Of a stretch of 64,000 nt of DNA, positions 38,833 through 48,251 are shown in pieces. The stretch comes from Planktothrix sp. PCC 11201 (lineage in GTDB: Bacteria; Cyanobacteriota; Cyanobacteriia; Cyanobacteriales; Microcoleaceae): the NCBI RefSeq assembly GCF_900009135.1, contig NZ_LT797700.1, positions 30,557 through 94,556 of the forward strand, read 5' to 3'. Below the pieces are notes generated by a model. That model was not told the origin of the DNA, did not search any database, and worked only from the letters and a program-made list of their open reading frames with translations. Made by a program: the position numbers and the translations under genes. The number at the start of each line of letters is the position of its first letter. The stretch's first letter is position 1.

Positions 38833-39807
38833 TTAACGCTGGGGATAATGACTATTCTGATCTAAGACTTCTTCTAATTTGACATTCCACTTGAATTCAT
38901 TATAATTTACGGCTTTAACTTTTCTAGCAAGAATGGAAACATGAGTAAAAACAGGAAAACTTGGTAAACGTTCAAGATTAGGACTTAACTGATCACTATA
39001 CAAACGGACAGGTTCATGAAAAGCAGATTGAATGACTTCAAATCCCAAAGCAGGTGAAAACAAAATCTTCAGACCCGCATCACAATACCGCCAAAAATCC
39101 CAAGGAAGCTCATGGCTGGGAAAAGCAAAATGGGTTTGGTGAAATGTTACACCCCCTACTTCAAGCAGTTTACTAATCTCTAATGCTACAACCCAAGGCA
39201 TTGCTAAATGTTCAAATACTGCTAGAGAAAATATAGCACCAAATTTCTCTTTTTCAAAGTATTTAGATAACTGGTGTGCATCTCCTACAACATCTGTATT
39301 ACTGTCTGGATAATAATCAAATCCTGTGTAAGAAGATGCTCCTTGAAAAAAAACTCTTTGACTGTTAGTTCCAGAAACAACCATACGTGAGCCAATTTCT
39401 AAAACTTTTAAGTGATTATTATTAACAATTTTGATAAAGTCATGGTAAAGACCAGAACCATCAGGGAAAATGTTAGGATCAGGTGGCTGTGGTAATGACC
39501 CATCAAAGAAAACAGTTTTATTAAAAGTTTTACCTTGACCTTCAGCATTAAATGTAACCTGATGTTTCGCAATACGGGGGAGATGAACGACAAAACCACA
39601 ATTTTTTGTGTAATATAGGGGATATACTGCTTCGACATCTGGACGGGGATGCCAGGAAGTTATGAGAACACTATTACCTCCCACAGAAATTTCTACTTTG
39701 TCTAAAGCACCCTTTTTTGAAGTAATCCACCCTCTTAAACCGATTGCATGATCATCTGACCAAGATTCATCTACTGATAAAATCAAGTTTTCGTCTTCTA
39801 CCAACAT
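38833..39807 (-). CDS. Methyltransferase with N-terminal GW/RPDV module (copy 2)
   Basis: This 324-residue protein is paralogous to the next gene downstream over its full length (RGWITSKKGALDKVEIS, WHPRPDVEAVYP, NCGFVVHLPR, LKVLEIGSRMVVSG, GAIFSLAVFEHLAMPW). Equal lengths and 23-base spacing indicate a tandem duplication that has diverged, clearly since the two N-terminal halves differ by scattered substitutions. Function is inferred as for its copy. Start ATG 39807. The upstream gene is the TPR-GT2 fusion, 73 bases away on the same strand, so a common transcript is likely. Confidence 0.85.
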   Translation of the reverse strand: MLVEDENLILSVDESWSDDHAIGLRGWITSKKGALDKVEISVGGNSVLITSWHPRPDVEAVYPLYYTKNCGFVVHLPRIAKHQVTFNAEGQGKTFNKTVFFDGSLPQPPDPNIFPDGSGLYHDFIKIVNNNHLKVLEIGSRMVVSGTNSQRVFFQGASSYTGFDYYPDSNTDVVGDAHQLSKYFEKEKFGAIFSLAVFEHLAMPWVVALEISKLLEVGGVTFHQTHFAFPSHELPWDFWRYCDAGLKILFSPALGFEVIQSAFHEPVRLYSDQLSPNLERLPSFPVFTHVSILARKVKAVNYNEFKWNVKLEEVLDQNSHYPQR

Positions 39808-39880
39808 ATCCCCATTCCCTATATTTAAGTTTCAAGAATCTAAGCGATCAGAATTAATTAAAGGATTCATGTATTTGTAT

Positions 39881-42800
39881 TTAATCCTGAACCTTAATAC
39901 TAAAGTTCTGACAAACTCTTGTCAAGTGAGGACTATAACAAGGGTCATTATCAATATACTTGTGCCAACGTCCTTCAATGATTTTTGATTCTCGGTTTAG
40001 GCGTTCTTTCTTTTCCGGTGTATCTTCATAACCTCGACTTTTTGATTCATGATGATAAAGTGTAACATGAGGTAAGTACAAATTACGATAACCTTTATTT
40101 AGCATTTTTAAACACAAATCTACATCATTATAAGCTACGGTCAACTGTTCATCAAAACCTCCAATTTGTTCAAATACTTCTCGCCGACACATCAAGCAAG
40201 CTCCTGTAACCGCAGAAACATTATTAAACCCAATAACATTGCCAAAATATCCAGGGATATCAGAAGACATGGCATAATACCCATGACCAGCAACCCCACC
40301 TAAACCCATCACAACTCCGGCGTGTTGAATCGTATTATCTGGGAATAATAATAATGCTCCTACCGCACCGATTTGAGGACGTTGGACTTGTTCTACCATC
40401 GCATTCATCCAGTCAGGATTAATCACTTCGGTATCATTATTTAAGAATAGCAGATAATCTCCCGTTGCTTGACTGACTCCATAATTATTAATGATGGAGA
40501 AGTTAAAGGGAATATCTAAACGATAACATTTAAACCGTGAGGGTTCCTGAGAACTCCACTTAGAAAACACTTTAAATGTATAGTCTTGAACACTGCCATT
40601 ATCAATCACAATCACTTCATAGTTAGGATAGGTTGTTAGAGTAAAAATAGACTCTAAACATCGGTCTAAAACTTCTCCTAAATCTCTTGTTGGAATAATG
40701 ATGCTAACCTTCTTATCATCCGTAATTTCATACCGGACTAAATGATGTCCTAAAAACCCTGGAACTCCTGTTACTATTCCTGTTTCTCCTCGTCTATCTA
40801 TAGCATCCTGAATCGCTTTTTCTGACGCTTCATAAGCATAGGGTTTGGCTTCACTTCCCCCTGCGGTGGAGCCGGAGTGCATTCGCCAGTGATATAAAAC
40901 TTTGGGAATATGGGCAATTTTTTGAGTTTTTTCGGTAAATCTCAACACTAAATCATAATCTTGAGCGCCTTCATATCCGATTCTAAAACCTTTAATTTCT
41001 TCTATAATAGAACGTCGGTAGGTTCCTAAATGACAGGTGTACATCCGTGACAAAAAGGATTCAGGACACCATTCCGGTTTGAAGTAAGGATTAATTAAGT
41101 TACCATTGGGACTAATTTTATCTTCATCGGAATAAATCATATCTAAATCAGGATTCCGATTTAATAATAAAGCGACTTCATACAACCCATCGGGAGTAAT
41201 TAAATCATCATGATCCAATAGGGTAATAAATTCTCCAGTTGCTAATTCTAATGCTGAGTTAGAGGATGCAGAAATATGACCATTTTCTGTTCTATAAATA
41301 ACTTTTATTCGATAATCTTTAGCTTGATATTCTTCTAAAACCTTCTTGACATGGGGAGAGGGAGAAGCATCATCAGCAATACAAAATTCCCAGTGGGGAT
41401 AAATTTGATTAATCACAGATTCTATGGCTTCTCGGAGAAATTCTTCTGGGGTATTATAAACAGGCATAATCACGCTGAATACGGGTTTATACCTGAATAA
41501 TTCCATCGTTTCTGCCATTTTTCTTAAATCTGCTGCTCTGGGAAAGTTCTTTTCTCGCCAGAGTTTGTACATATAATCTTCAACTAAAATATGCTCTAAA
41601 AGTGCTGTTTTTAAGCCGTTGAAATCAATTCCTAATGCGGGATCAAGTTCGGATGCTCGTCGATAATGATGTAGAGAATCTTCTATTTTACCTTGTTTAG
41701 CAAGTGCTGTTGCTAAGTTACAATGTGACCAACCAAAATGGGGGTTAATTTCTAAGCATTTGCGGTAAGTTGCGATCGCTTCTTCTGCATTACCTTGTTT
41801 TTCTAAAGTATCACCTAAATTATGATAAGACCAGTAAAAACCAGGATTGAATTCAATCGCTTTTTTATAAGATAAAACCGCTTGTTCAAATTTCTTTTGG
41901 CGTTGTCGAATATCCCCTAAATTGTGATAGGAACCAAAAAAATCAGGGTTTAACTCAATCGCTTTTTGATAGGTTTTTGCTGCTTCTTCTAACTTACCAA
42001 TTTTTTCTAAAGGTTCTCCTAGCCGATGATAAATATCCGATGAATTTGGGTTAATTTCTAAGGCTTTCTGGTAAATCGCGATCGCATCTTCAAACTCACT
42101 CATCCTGACAAATGCTTCTCCCAACTTTAGTAATAGTTCAAAGTCTCGGGGGTCAGCATCTTTAACTTTTTTATAATAAATCAGAGCTTGTTCACGCTGA
42201 TTTTTATTCCATGATAGATTAGCGTATTTCCAACATAAATCTAGGTTATCTGGCTGGGATTTTAATAACGTTTGATAAGCTTCAATATCATCACCATTAA
42301 GTTCTATCGTTTTTTGATAATATTGATTTGCTTTTTGTAAATCGCCTGGGGTTCCTCGGTGTTTTAAAGCATCGGCTAACCGAGGATAAATATTGGTTAA
42401 ATTAGGGTTCAATTCTAATACTTTGGAATAGGAAGCGATCGCAGCGTCCCATCGTTCTAATTTAGCTAAAACCTCCGCAAAACTCTGATGACATTCGGCT
42501 GAATCAGGATTTAATACAATTGCTTGGGAATAAGCAGAAACTGCATTTTCCCATTGATTGAGTTGAGCAAAAACATTACCTAAACCGTGATGAAATATCG
42601 CTGCATTAGGTTTAATTTGAATAGCTTGGGAATAGGCATCAATGGCTTGATTCAACTGTTGACAATGACAATAAACATCTCCCAGTGCATGATAGATTTC
42701 TGGTGATTTAGGATTAAATTCTACAGCTTCTAACAATATCTTTAAGGCATCTTCAAACAAACCTTTTTGAACTAATATTTTACCTAATATTCCATAAGCA

Positions 42801-43345
42801 TCTCCTAAATTGGGATTGAGATCAATCGCTTTTCGACAAGAATCTATGGCCTCATCCAGTTGACCCCTTTGGGCTAAGGCTTCTCCTAAATATTGATAAG
42901 CGATCGCATCTTCTGAATTAAGTTCCAGAGCTTTCTGATAGCAACTAATTGCTTGTTCTAATTCACCTTGTTTAAATAGGGCTTTCCCTAAACTATTATA
43001 AAATTCTGTCACATTAGGATTAATAGCGATCGCACATTTTAACGCCTTAATTGTATCTGGTAAATTTCCCAATTTTAATAAAACTTCTGCTAATTGATAA
43101 TGTGACCAAGCTGAATCATTATTTAATTCAATAGCACGCTGAAAAGCTTGCATTGCCTCTGATAGTTGATTATTTTCTGCTAACACTTCCCCTAAATTAT
43201 GGTAAACCCAATGAAAATCAGGGCTTAATTGCGCTACTCTACGATAAGCAATAATAGCAGCTTGCAATTGACCCGATTGTTTCAGTTGATTGGCTTCTTC
43301 AAGTAAATTCGTAGCTGTTTTGAAGTTGTTGGATTTAGATAGCAT
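39881..43345 (-). CDS. TPR protein fused to two GT2 glycosyltransferase domains
   Basis: The 1154-residue protein starts with about fifteen TPR units (residues 10-575), then a helical linker (YKLWREKNFPRAADL). The first GT2 domain (about 620-860) has FSVIMPVYNTPEEF, the D-D pair IADDASPS and LLDHDDLITPDG. The second (about 875-1130) has VSIIIPTRDLGEVL, NGSVQDYT and FLNNDTEVINPDWM, ending GFDEQLTVAYNDVDLC. GT2 enzymes are inverting, with nucleotide-sugar donors; two domains in tandem suggest alternate additions to one chain. The TPR part may hold an acceptor. ATG 43345 is used. It is the intact form of the pair split at 45690, and is closely related to it. Confidence 0.92.
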   Translation of the reverse strand: MLSKSNNFKTATNLLEEANQLKQSGQLQAAIIAYRRVAQLSPDFHWVYHNLGEVLAENNQLSEAMQAFQRAIELNNDSAWSHYQLAEVLLKLGNLPDTIKALKCAIAINPNVTEFYNSLGKALFKQGELEQAISCYQKALELNSEDAIAYQYLGEALAQRGQLDEAIDSCRKAIDLNPNLGDAYGILGKILVQKGLFEDALKILLEAVEFNPKSPEIYHALGDVYCHCQQLNQAIDAYSQAIQIKPNAAIFHHGLGNVFAQLNQWENAVSAYSQAIVLNPDSAECHQSFAEVLAKLERWDAAIASYSKVLELNPNLTNIYPRLADALKHRGTPGDLQKANQYYQKTIELNGDDIEAYQTLLKSQPDNLDLCWKYANLSWNKNQREQALIYYKKVKDADPRDFELLLKLGEAFVRMSEFEDAIAIYQKALEINPNSSDIYHRLGEPLEKIGKLEEAAKTYQKAIELNPDFFGSYHNLGDIRQRQKKFEQAVLSYKKAIEFNPGFYWSYHNLGDTLEKQGNAEEAIATYRKCLEINPHFGWSHCNLATALAKQGKIEDSLHHYRRASELDPALGIDFNGLKTALLEHILVEDYMYKLWREKNFPRAADLRKMAETMELFRYKPVFSVIMPVYNTPEEFLREAIESVINQIYPHWEFCIADDASPSPHVKKVLEEYQAKDYRIKVIYRTENGHISASSNSALELATGEFITLLDHDDLITPDGLYEVALLLNRNPDLDMIYSDEDKISPNGNLINPYFKPEWCPESFLSRMYTCHLGTYRRSIIEEIKGFRIGYEGAQDYDLVLRFTEKTQKIAHIPKVLYHWRMHSGSTAGGSEAKPYAYEASEKAIQDAIDRRGETGIVTGVPGFLGHHLVRYEITDDKKVSIIIPTRDLGEVLDRCLESIFTLTTYPNYEVIVIDNGSVQDYTFKVFSKWSSQEPSRFKCYRLDIPFNFSIINNYGVSQATGDYLLFLNNDTEVINPDWMNAMVEQVQRPQIGAVGALLLFPDNTIQHAGVVMGLGGVAGHGYYAMSSDIPGYFGNVIGFNNVSAVTGACLMCRREVFEQIGGFDEQLTVAYNDVDLCLKMLNKGYRNLYLPHVTLYHHESKSRGYEDTPEKKERLNRESKIIEGRWHKYIDNDPCYSPHLTRVCQNFSIKVQD

Positions 43346-43524
43346 TTTTGATTTTTCCTGAATTTAACTGAGTCATGATGTTGTTGCGCTTTAGCGCTCT
43401 GGGTAGGGGCGATTACTCCTTTGTGTATGCGAGGTCATTATCAACACCTACTTATCTGTAAAAAAATGACGGCGTATATAGTTGATTAACTGTTAACTTT
43501 CAACTCTTACACTAATTACTGATT

Positions 43525-43551
43525 GGTGCGTGCGAAAAGCTCTTACGCACC
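43525..43551 (-). terminator. Hairpin after the GT2-GT2 gene
   Basis: GGTGCGT (43525-43531) pairs with ACGCACC (43545-43551) 6 bases after the stop of the minus-strand GT2 gene. There is no T tract on the minus strand, so it may be a processing or weak terminator site. Confidence 0.45.
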
Positions 43552-43557
43552 CTAAAT

Positions 43558-45522
43558 TTAAGGGTTAATCTTTAGTTTTACTTTTGCAAATTTAGCATAA
43601 GTTCCCTCTTTTAGAACAGCTTGGAATAACAATTCTGTTTGTTCAGACAAATTTCTGAGTTCAATTGTTTCGCAAAATCCACAAAACTCTGAATTTAGGT
43701 TTTCAGGATGTAGTAAACCAACATCAGGACGGGGAAAGTTAGCTGGAATTTCCTTTATTAACTGGCCATGATTCCCAATAATTTGAACTGCGGTTATTTT
43801 CTCCTGCTGTCCGAGTACCCAACCTTTAAAATTAATTTCGCTAATTCCCCAATAAGTTTTAATTTCAGGTTTATCTATCGCACAATCCTGTAACACTATA
43901 TCATCAAATTCTATAAAATTACCAAAAATTTCTACTTCAGCAAATTGCCTTAAACTATAATCAGATGCGGATAACGTTAAATTATGATTATAGCAAGGAT
44001 CGTGATCAACATAGCGTTGCCATCTTTGCCGAGTAATTGTCACTTCCTGCATAAATCGTTCTAGCTTATCTGGTGTTGTATCATAACCCCGACTCTTGGA
44101 TTCATCATGATATAAAACAACGTGGGGTAAATAAATATTCCGATAGCCCTGTTCAACTATTTTTAAGCAGAAATCAACATCATTATAAGCCACGGCTAAC
44201 TGTTCATCAAACCCTCCCACTTGTGTAAATATTTCTCGCCGACACATCAAACAAGCTGCCGTCACCGCCGAATAATTACTAATAGAAATAATTTGACCAT
44301 AATATCCGGGGTCTGTTTCCGATGCCATCCGGTGACTATGGGCGGCAAAATGACCAATTCCCACCACAACACCAGCGTGTTGAACGATTTTATCAGGATA
44401 ACGCAATAACGCACCCACCGCACCAATAGAAGGCCGTTGCGCCTGTTCTAGCATGGCATTAATCCAATCAGGATAAATCACTTCGGTATCATTATTTAAG
44501 AATAGCAAATAATCCCCGGTGGCTTTACTAACGGCGTAGTTATTAATCTTAGAAAAATTGAAAGGAATATCTAAAGAATAATATCTAAACCGATTCGGTT
44601 CTTTTTCTTGCCATTTTTCTAAAATTTCCTGGGTTTGTACTTCCGTACTTCCGTTATCAATGACAATCACTTCATAATCAGGATAGATACTTAGGGTAAA
44701 GATAGATTCCAAACAGCGATTTAAGATTTTTCCTAAGTCTTTAGTCGGAATAATAATACTAACCCGTTTGTAATCTAAAATTTTATAGCGAACTTGATAA
44801 TGTCCTAAATACATCGGCACATCTTTAACAATTCCGGGTTCTCCCCTGCGGTTAATTGCATCTTGTAACGCCCGTTTAGCGGCTTCATAAGCATAGGGTT
44901 TCGCCTCAGTACCTCCGGCGGCAGAACTATTATGAATTCGCCAATGATAGAGGATTTTAGGAATATGAAAAATCTTATCGGTTTTTTCGGTAAATCTCAA
45001 GACTAAATCATAATCTTGACTGCCTTCATATCCAGTTCTAAATCCTCCAATTTGACTAATAATTTCCCGGCGATAAACTCCAAAATGACAGGTATACATC
45101 CGAGATAAAAAGGAATCAGGACACCAATCAGGTTTAAAGAAATGACCCGTTAATTCTCCCTTTTCATTCAGTTTATCCTCATCGGAATAAATCATATCCG
45201 CGACGGGATTTTGATTCAATAAACTCACGACTTCATATAAAGCATCGGGAGTCAAAACATCATCATGATCTAATAAACCGATAAATTCTCCCGTTGCTAA
45301 CTCTAAAGCAGAATTAGAAGTTACAGAAATATGACCGTTTTTAGTTCTAAAAACGACTTTAATTCGGCTATCTTTCTGTTGATATGCTTCTAATATGGGT
45401 TTGATATGGGCTGCAGGAGAGGCGTCATCCGCAATACACAATTCCCAATTAGAATAAACCTGATCTAACACCGATTGAATCGCTTCATGTAGAAACGTTT
45501 CAGGGGTGTTATAAACAGGCAT
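43558..45522 (-). CDS. Double GT2 glycosyltransferase, probable C-terminal half of a frameshifted TPR-GT2 fusion
   Basis: From ATG 45522 the 654-residue frame has two GT2 domains (MPVYNTPETFLHEA to about 230; VSIIIPTKDLGKILNRC, NNDTEVIYPDWINAM from about 250) and a C-terminal GW/RPDV module (KGWVLGQQEKI, FPRPDVGLLHP, FCGFCETIEL). The ATG lies inside the first beta strand of the GT2 fold, with no ribosome site, so it is not a credible start. The frame is open upstream, through YDQLYQAWLKYN and FSYQPLISII, to the A10 run at 45691. No start codon occurs in that extension. The likely gene product is translated as a continuation of the TPR gene upstream, by a -1 shift. Confidence 0.85.
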   Translation of the reverse strand: MPVYNTPETFLHEAIQSVLDQVYSNWELCIADDASPAAHIKPILEAYQQKDSRIKVVFRTKNGHISVTSNSALELATGEFIGLLDHDDVLTPDALYEVVSLLNQNPVADMIYSDEDKLNEKGELTGHFFKPDWCPDSFLSRMYTCHFGVYRREIISQIGGFRTGYEGSQDYDLVLRFTEKTDKIFHIPKILYHWRIHNSSAAGGTEAKPYAYEAAKRALQDAINRRGEPGIVKDVPMYLGHYQVRYKILDYKRVSIIIPTKDLGKILNRCLESIFTLSIYPDYEVIVIDNGSTEVQTQEILEKWQEKEPNRFRYYSLDIPFNFSKINNYAVSKATGDYLLFLNNDTEVIYPDWINAMLEQAQRPSIGAVGALLRYPDKIVQHAGVVVGIGHFAAHSHRMASETDPGYYGQIISISNYSAVTAACLMCRREIFTQVGGFDEQLAVAYNDVDFCLKIVEQGYRNIYLPHVVLYHDESKSRGYDTTPDKLERFMQEVTITRQRWQRYVDHDPCYNHNLTLSASDYSLRQFAEVEIFGNFIEFDDIVLQDCAIDKPEIKTYWGISEINFKGWVLGQQEKITAVQIIGNHGQLIKEIPANFPRPDVGLLHPENLNSEFCGFCETIELRNLSEQTELLFQAVLKEGTYAKFAKVKLKINP

Positions 45523-45558
45523 GATAATACTAATCAGGGGTTGATAGCTAAAATCCGT

Positions 45559-45603
45559 CGTAGTAAGCCCTTCAGGGCTATAAGGCGTGAACGCCTCACT
45601 ACG
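45559..45603. repeat. Palindromic repeat element, translated in frame
   Basis: CGTAGT (45559-45564) and ACTACG (45598-45603) are outer arms. Inside are two hairpins, AGCCC-TTCA-GGGCT and AGGCGT-GA-ACGCCT. The 45-base unit is a multiple of three. It is read on the minus strand, within the linker before GT2, as part of a Ser/Thr/Pro-rich peptide. The palindrome type is known as dispersed intergenic repeats of cyanobacteria. Confidence 0.8.
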
Positions 45604-45680
45604 GGTTGTGTTGTATTTTAGCCATGCCTGATAGAGTTGATCATACTCGGATTGAGATTGGGAGACGGAAAAGTAGGGGG

Positions 45681-48209
45681 TTAACCTAGCTTTTTTTTTT
45701 CGACAATTCCCTCTAATTTTTCAATTACTTCAGGATGATCGGGTTCTAACTGCAATGCCATTTGATAGAATACGATCGCACCATCCAAATGATTATGATT
45801 AACTAAAGTATTCGCTAACTGAATATACAATTGGGGATCATCGGGTTTAATCTCAATGGCTTTATGATAAGCCGCCACATGATCGGGGTTTTCTTCAATC
45901 ACTTGATAATAATAATCCAAGGATTCCTGTAAATCTAATTTAGCTCGATTTCTCAACGCATCGGCGAGTTTTTCTTGAATATTCGGTAAATCGGACTGAA
46001 CTTTAATTGCACCGCGATAGGCTACAACCGCTTCTTCCCAATTCTCTAATTCCGTTAAAACTTTCCCTAAATTATAATGAGACCAAGGGAATTCAGGATT
46101 CAGTTTAATGGCATTTTGATAAGCAGGAATTGCTTCTTCCAACCGTTCCAAACTCACTAAAGCATCAGCCAAACTATTGTATGACCAAGAGTAGCTAGAA
46201 TCTAAAGCGATCGCATTTTGATAAGCAGAAATCGCGGCTTCCCACCGTTCTTGTTTAAAGAAAATATCCGCTAAATTGTTCTGTGTCCAGAACACACTTG
46301 GATTCAGTTCAATGGAACGTTGATAAGCAGTAATAGCAGATTCAAACTGTTCTTGATCTCGGAGTAAATCCCCTAATTTTTGATAAACTTCTGCTTGACT
46401 ATCATCAATTTCGGTTGATTTTTGATAGGCTTTAATTGCTGCTTCTGCTTCCCCAACTTTCGCCAGGGCATCCCCGAGCCCTTTATAGGCTTCTGCATCT
46501 CCACTGGGGTTCATTTGCACCGCCTGACGGAAGACTTGCACCGCTTCTTGCCAATTTTCCTGTTTAACTAAAACTTTTCCTAGCCCATAATAGGAAGAAA
46601 CCAATTTAGGATTCAAGGAAATGGATTTTTTGTAAATGTTAACCGCTTCTTCTAACCGCCACTGACGGTTGAAAATCTCTCCGATTTTATAATAAGCAAC
46701 GGCTTGATTCGGGTCTAATTCCAAGATTTTGTTATAAACTCGGATTGCATCATCCCAACGTTCTTGACGGCTGAATAAATCGGCAAACCCATAATAAAAT
46801 TCTAACTTAGAGGGTTCTAATTCTAAGGCTTTTTGATAGGAAAAAATTGCAGATTCAGTTTCCCCTTTTGCTTGATACAATTGCCCTAATTGATAATAGA
46901 TTCCTGCCCACTGAGGATTGAGTTGTAACGCCTTTTGATAGGCTGTGAGTGCCTCATCAAATTTACCTTGTTTAAAGCGAGTATTACCTAAATTAAAATG
47001 TTCCTCCGGTGTGGCTTTTTCCGGTTCCAAACTATAGGCTTTTTCTAAACATTGGGATGCCTGTTCTAACTGCCCCATTTGGGTGAGAATCTTAGCATAA
47101 TTACGATAAACTCCGGCAAAATCTGGTTTTAAACTAACAGCTTGTTGATAATAGGAGGCAGCTTTTTCTAAGCGTTCTTCCTGAGCATATAAACTGCCCA
47201 AATTCGCATAAACTTCGGGATATTGGGGTTGAATTTCTAAGGCTTTTGAATAACACCGAATTGCCGCCGACATTTCCCCTAAAATTTGTAACGCATTCCC
47301 TTGAATTTTATAGGCTTCTGCTAAATCGGGCTGTAATTTTAAGGCTTTTTGACAGGTCGCGATCGCTTGATCCCATTCCTTCAAGGCACAATAGGCTTGG
47401 GCTTGTTTTAAATAGGTTTGGGGATTATTGGGCTGATTCATCGGGGGTTTCGTATTATAACTCACCGTTTGCTGACGAGTTGCCCCGGCTAAAGTTTCTT
47501 GGGGTAATAATTCCCTGGCTGTGGCGGCGGCTAAGGTATCCGAGGGGGCTGAACCGATGGTCGGAGGAGTATTCAATGCGATCGCTTGACGGTAGACCTG
47601 GGTTGCTTCCTGGGCTTTTCCTTGGTCTTTGAGCAGAGTAGCCAAAGCTTGATGGGCCGTCGTCAAATTGGGATCAAGTTTAATTGCATTCCGATAGCAG
47701 ATCTGCGCTTCCTTGACCTGTCCCTGTTGTGCTAACTGCTGGCCAAGGTTAAAATGTTCTTCTGCGGTGGCTTGATTCGGTTCTAATGTCAAGGCTTGAT
47801 AGAAGGCCTGTGCCGATTTTTGGGGGTCGCCCAGTTGTGTCCAAACTTTGGCTAAATTCCGATACGCCCCGGCGAAATCCGGTTTCAGGGTGACAGCTTT
47901 TTGATAACAAGCGATCGCCTGTTGCCATTGTTGTGATTTGGCATACAGACTTCCCAAGTTAGCATGAACTTCTGGCCAATTAGGTTGAAGTTGCAATGTT
48001 CGGCTATACCAGTCTTGCGCGTCCTGTAATTTCCCCTGTCTTTGGAATATATCCGCCATCAGTTTATAACCGGGGGCATAATCAGACTGAATTTGCAATA
48101 ACTGGTTACAAGCCTTAATTGCATCCTCAAATTGCCCTTGATTAATATAGATTTCTGTTTGTTGATGGAGAAACTGTACACTGCGGGCGCGAATTTCGTT
48201 AGGTGACAT
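45681..48209 (-). CDS. TPR protein, probable N-terminal half of a TPR-GT2-GT2 fusion
   Basis: The frame gives about 842 residues from ATG 48209 (MSPNEIRARS); a GTG at 48257 would add 16 residues. It is made of about twenty TPR units in two blocks, with a low-complexity Thr/Pro/Gln linker around residues 235-275. It ends at a TAA just after a run of ten A's. The downstream frame carries the GT2 domains that follow TPRs in the homologous 39881-43345 gene. If a shift occurs at A10, the fusion would be about 1570 residues. If not, this protein is a scaffold. Either way, the C-terminal VEKKKLG is atypical for a natural TPR end. Confidence 0.85.
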   Translation of the reverse strand: MSPNEIRARSVQFLHQQTEIYINQGQFEDAIKACNQLLQIQSDYAPGYKLMADIFQRQGKLQDAQDWYSRTLQLQPNWPEVHANLGSLYAKSQQWQQAIACYQKAVTLKPDFAGAYRNLAKVWTQLGDPQKSAQAFYQALTLEPNQATAEEHFNLGQQLAQQGQVKEAQICYRNAIKLDPNLTTAHQALATLLKDQGKAQEATQVYRQAIALNTPPTIGSAPSDTLAAATARELLPQETLAGATRQQTVSYNTKPPMNQPNNPQTYLKQAQAYCALKEWDQAIATCQKALKLQPDLAEAYKIQGNALQILGEMSAAIRCYSKALEIQPQYPEVYANLGSLYAQEERLEKAASYYQQAVSLKPDFAGVYRNYAKILTQMGQLEQASQCLEKAYSLEPEKATPEEHFNLGNTRFKQGKFDEALTAYQKALQLNPQWAGIYYQLGQLYQAKGETESAIFSYQKALELEPSKLEFYYGFADLFSRQERWDDAIRVYNKILELDPNQAVAYYKIGEIFNRQWRLEEAVNIYKKSISLNPKLVSSYYGLGKVLVKQENWQEAVQVFRQAVQMNPSGDAEAYKGLGDALAKVGEAEAAIKAYQKSTEIDDSQAEVYQKLGDLLRDQEQFESAITAYQRSIELNPSVFWTQNNLADIFFKQERWEAAISAYQNAIALDSSYSWSYNSLADALVSLERLEEAIPAYQNAIKLNPEFPWSHYNLGKVLTELENWEEAVVAYRGAIKVQSDLPNIQEKLADALRNRAKLDLQESLDYYYQVIEENPDHVAAYHKAIEIKPDDPQLYIQLANTLVNHNHLDGAIVFYQMALQLEPDHPEVIEKLEGIVEKKKLG
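45684..45704 (-). promoter_or_regulatory. Candidate -1 frameshift or slippage site (A10)
   Basis: On the minus strand the TPR frame reads GTC GAA AAA AAA AAG CTA GGT TAA. The run of ten A's (45691-45700) includes a dnaX-type heptamer A-AAA-AAG in the zero frame, corresponding to plus positions 45690-45696. A -1 shift, or one extra A in the RNA, makes the next codons GCT AGG TTA ACC and leads directly into the GT2 frame. Confidence 0.65.
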
Positions 48210-48251
48210 AGTTAGTTTCAGTTCAGACAATTGAAATTTTATCACTAAGTG

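Noticed and set aside
45523-45690. Treating the double GT2 frame as an ordinary gene starting at ATG 45522
   Set aside because: The ATG lies within the GT2 core strand, lacks a ribosome site, and the open frame continues upstream into the linker and the A10 run.
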